Source: Megascapheus bottae (taxonomy: Eukaryota > Chordata > Mammalia > Rodentia > Geomyidae). Taken from it: a stretch of 64,000 nt of DNA. The notes below the pieces were generated by a model. The model made no database searches and was not told where the DNA came from. It saw nothing but the letters and a program-made list of their open reading frames with translations. Below, piece by piece: positions 61,556 through 64,000 of this stretch. Where the stretch lies: NCBI GenBank assembly GCA_024803745.1, contig JANJXV010000191.1, positions 868,001 through 932,000 of the forward strand, given 5' to 3'. Position numbers and translations under genes: made by a program. Every line of letters starts with the position of its first letter. Position 1 is the first letter of the stretch.

Positions 61556-63832
61556 TTTTTTTTCAGTTTTTTATTGTAATTAGTAAAAGGGTTAGATGAT
61601 ATTTGCCAGATAGAAGGTGCATTAATTCACATACATTGATACCCTTTCACATGTCTTGGTACCCATTTCCCTCCAACCCCACAACCCCCACCCGTCTTGG
61701 TTTTCCCCCCTTCCCTATCAAATTTCAAATATCCAAATACAAATAAATTCAATATATCAGATAACAAAGTGAAATACTATACCAATATGGGATAACCAAG
61801 GGACAGCAAGCGAGATGAGAGACAACATAGTACATTAAGGACAACAATCATTCATTATACGGCTTTTGTGTCAATATCCTGGAGGTCCTTTCAATTAGCT
61901 TCACATTATATGGTCTTATATATGGCCTTTTGCTCTATTGCCAATCTCTGCTAGTAGAGCCCAAGGTTTCTACTGATTATGACGAATGAGGGAAACCACT
62001 GAGCCTAAGTTCCTTTGAGTCTGGCTTACTTCACTTAATATGATTTGTTCTAAGTCTTTCCATTTCCTAACAAATGGGGCGATGTCATTCTTTCTGACAG
62101 CAGCATAGAATTCCATTGTGTACAAATACCACAACTTGTTGATCCACTCATCAACTGAGGGACATCTTGTTTGGTTCCATACCTTTGCTATGGTGAATAG
62201 TGCTGCAATGAACATTGTTGTGCTAGTGGGTTTAGTATGCCCTTGTTTCTGGATTGTTGGGTAAATGCGAAGTAGTGGAATTGGTGGTCCATAGGGGAGT
62301 TGTATGTTTAGCGTTTTGAGGCACTGCCGCACTGCTTTCCATAGTGGTTGAACGAGTTTGCACTCCCATCAACAGTGTAGTACTGATCCCTCCTGGCCAC
62401 ATCGCCTCCAGCATCTGTTGTCATTCATTTTCCTGATCCTGGCCATTCTAACTGGAGTGAGGTGGAATCTTGGAGTTGCTTTGATTTGCATTTCTTTTAT
62501 GACCAGTGATGTTGAGCATTTCTTCATGTGTCTATAGGCAATTTTGTTTCTTCTTCAGAGAAGACTCTCTTAAGTCTTTGGCCCATTTTTAATGGGATGG
62601 GTGTTACTTTGGAGGTGAGTTTTGGAGTGATTCAATTTTTTGAGTTGTTGATATATTTTAGATATGAGGCCTTGTTCCGTTGTTTGGGTGGTGAAGATCT
62701 TCTCCCACTCTGTAGGCTTCCTGATTAGTTTACTAGCTATATCCGTTGCCATACAAAAGCTCTGCAGTTTAATGCAGTCCCACTTATCCAGCCTTTCTCT
62801 GATTTGTTGTGATTCTTGGTCCTTATTAAGAAAGTTTCGACCTGTGCCAAGGAGGCCTAGTGTATCTCCTATTCCTTCCTGTACAGTTTTCAGTGTGTCA
62901 GCTTTTACCTCCACGTCTTTGATCCATTTGGAGTTAATTCTAGTGCAAGGGGACAAAGAAGGATCCAACTTATTTTTCTGCAGGTGTTTAACCAGTTCTG
63001 CCAGCACAACTTGTTGAAGAGGCTATCTTTCTTCCATTCTATTTTTTGCCTCCTGGTCAAAGATTATGTGGCCATAGGTCTGTGGTTTAATATCTGGGTC
63101 CGCAGTTCTACTGCAATGGACTTCAGGCCTGTTCTTGTGCCAGTATCAAGCTGTTTTGAGAATTATAGCTCTGTAATAGAGTCTTAAGTTTGGAATTGAA
63201 ATTCCTCCAGCGCTGTTCTTTCTGCTAAGAAGTATTTTTGCTATACGGGGTCTTTTATTATTCCATATGAAATTTTGAATTGCCTCTTCTATTTCTTTAA
63301 AGAATGACATTGGGATGTTGATTGGTATTACATTGAATTTGTAGATAGCCCTTGGCAAGATTGTCATTTTCACAATGTTGCTTTTTCCAATCCAGGAGCA
63401 TGGGAGGTTTTTCCATTTCCTTAGTTCTGCTTTAATTTCCTTTTTTAGGGTTTTAAAGTTTTCATCTAAACGGTCCTTTACATTCTTAGTTAAGCTAATT
63501 ACTAGGTACTTTATTTTCTTTGAGGCTACTGTGAAAGGAATTTCTTTCCTGATTTTTGCCTCGTTCCTCTCAGTGTTGGCATAAAGTAAGGTAGTTGATT
63601 TGTGAGGGTTCATTTTATGGCCTGTTACCCTTCCAAATCTTTGAATCAGCTCAAGGAGCTTGGGAGTAGAGTCTATAGGATTCTTTAAATACAGAATCAT
63701 GTCATCGGCAAAGAGGGATAATTTTATATCCTCTTTCCCTACTTGGATCCCCTTTATGCTTGCTTCTTGCCTTATTGCACTGACTAGGAATTCTACTACT
63801 ATGTTAAAAAGGAGCGGAGGGAGTGGGCATCC
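61556..63832 (-). mobile_element. L1-G, 5'-truncated L1 at the duplicated array edge
   Basis: Poly-A side at 61556, 3' UTR, ORF2 C-terminal half. It is cut at 63832 at the same base as L1-E at 29110 and followed by the same flank. It shares L1-E's private variants (such as the missing base in the ATTTTTTGG run and GPPIPLL for DPAIPVL). Confidence 0.93.
61970..63832 (-). pseudogene. L1-G ORF2, C-terminal half, frameshifted
   Basis: [11 protein letters not shown] near 63,710-63,680, frame at 63700-63146, 63007-62570, then the Cys-rich region and a terminal frame at 62332-61970 ending RHNQ-stop. The intervening frameshifts are largely those of L1-E. Confidence 0.9.
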
Positions 63833-64000
63833 TGAATGCTACCCCCTAGTACTTTAATGCAAAGCTTTGGGCTGTGGCATTTTAAGCACAATTCAACGCT
63901 CTGTTTTTTGCTGGTTAATTAGAGGTAAAAATCTTATGGAATGTATTGCGTGGCTGATTTTGAAATGGAATCCTCAGTTCTCAGCTTATCTTGAGTAGCT
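63833..64000. repeat. Duplicated flank of the array edge (copy of 29111-29280)
   Basis: Same order and near-identical sequence as 29111-29280 (tgaatgctaccccctagtac onward), with a few substitutions. It runs off the window end, so the duplication is larger than seen. Confidence 0.92.

Overview
This is mammalian nuclear DNA, almost certainly from a rodent. It is AT-rich and full of LINE-1 (L1) and SINE copies. It holds simple repeats and spliced KRAB zinc-finger exons, and no bacterial-style gene packing. The commonest SINE has a tRNA/ID-like left half and a right half carrying the words 'gtggctcaagtggtagag' and 'ctgagttcaagccccagga'. From memory this is the IDL-Geo family, described only from geomyoid rodents (kangaroo rats, pocket mice, gophers). 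A second SINE joins a 7SL/B1-like half ('cctgtaatcctagctactcagga' type) to the same Geo half. I therefore infer a heteromyid or geomyid rodent.

Region 1 (1-29,110) is a head-to-tail tandem array with a period of about 7.42-7.44 kb. Each unit is one L1 of about 6.04 kb on the minus strand plus about 1.4 kb of non-L1 host sequence, called the spacer here. ORF1 start codons lie at 2599, 10036, 17460 and 24881. Spacers are at 3159-4559, 10597-11969, 18021-19394 and 25442-26832. The array ends in a 5'-truncated L1 cut at 29110. All readable L1 copies share the same ORF1 frameshift, ORF1 nonsense codon and ORF2 lesions, so the array grew by DNA duplication of a dead element and not by retrotransposition.

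Region 2 (29,111-57,490) is mostly single-copy DNA riddled with SINEs, older L1 pieces and microsatellites. It has three gene-like items. The first is a decayed RalGDS-like (RasGEF N-terminal domain) pseudogene on the minus strand at about 39,640-41,110. Immediately upstream of it, at 41,110-42,480, lies an inverted, diverged, L1-free copy of the array spacer. The second is a KRAB C2H2 zinc-finger gene on the minus strand (50,270-54,726), with intact KRAB-A and KRAB-B exons but a frameshifted zinc-finger exon. The third is a set of unassigned open stretches (38,376-39,200 and 44,538-45,215) that may be remnants of unrecognised genes.

Region 3 (57,491-64,000) repeats the right edge of the array. 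It has the 5' half of an L1, a spacer, and a 5'-truncated L1 with exactly the same L1/flank junction (63,832/63,833) seen at 29,110/29,111. The two edges are therefore a segmental duplication with an offset of about 34.72 kb that runs past the window end.

No functional protein-coding gene is certain in this window. The most notable structure is the L1-plus-host composite macrosatellite, whose founding breakpoint can be read against the inverted spacer copy.
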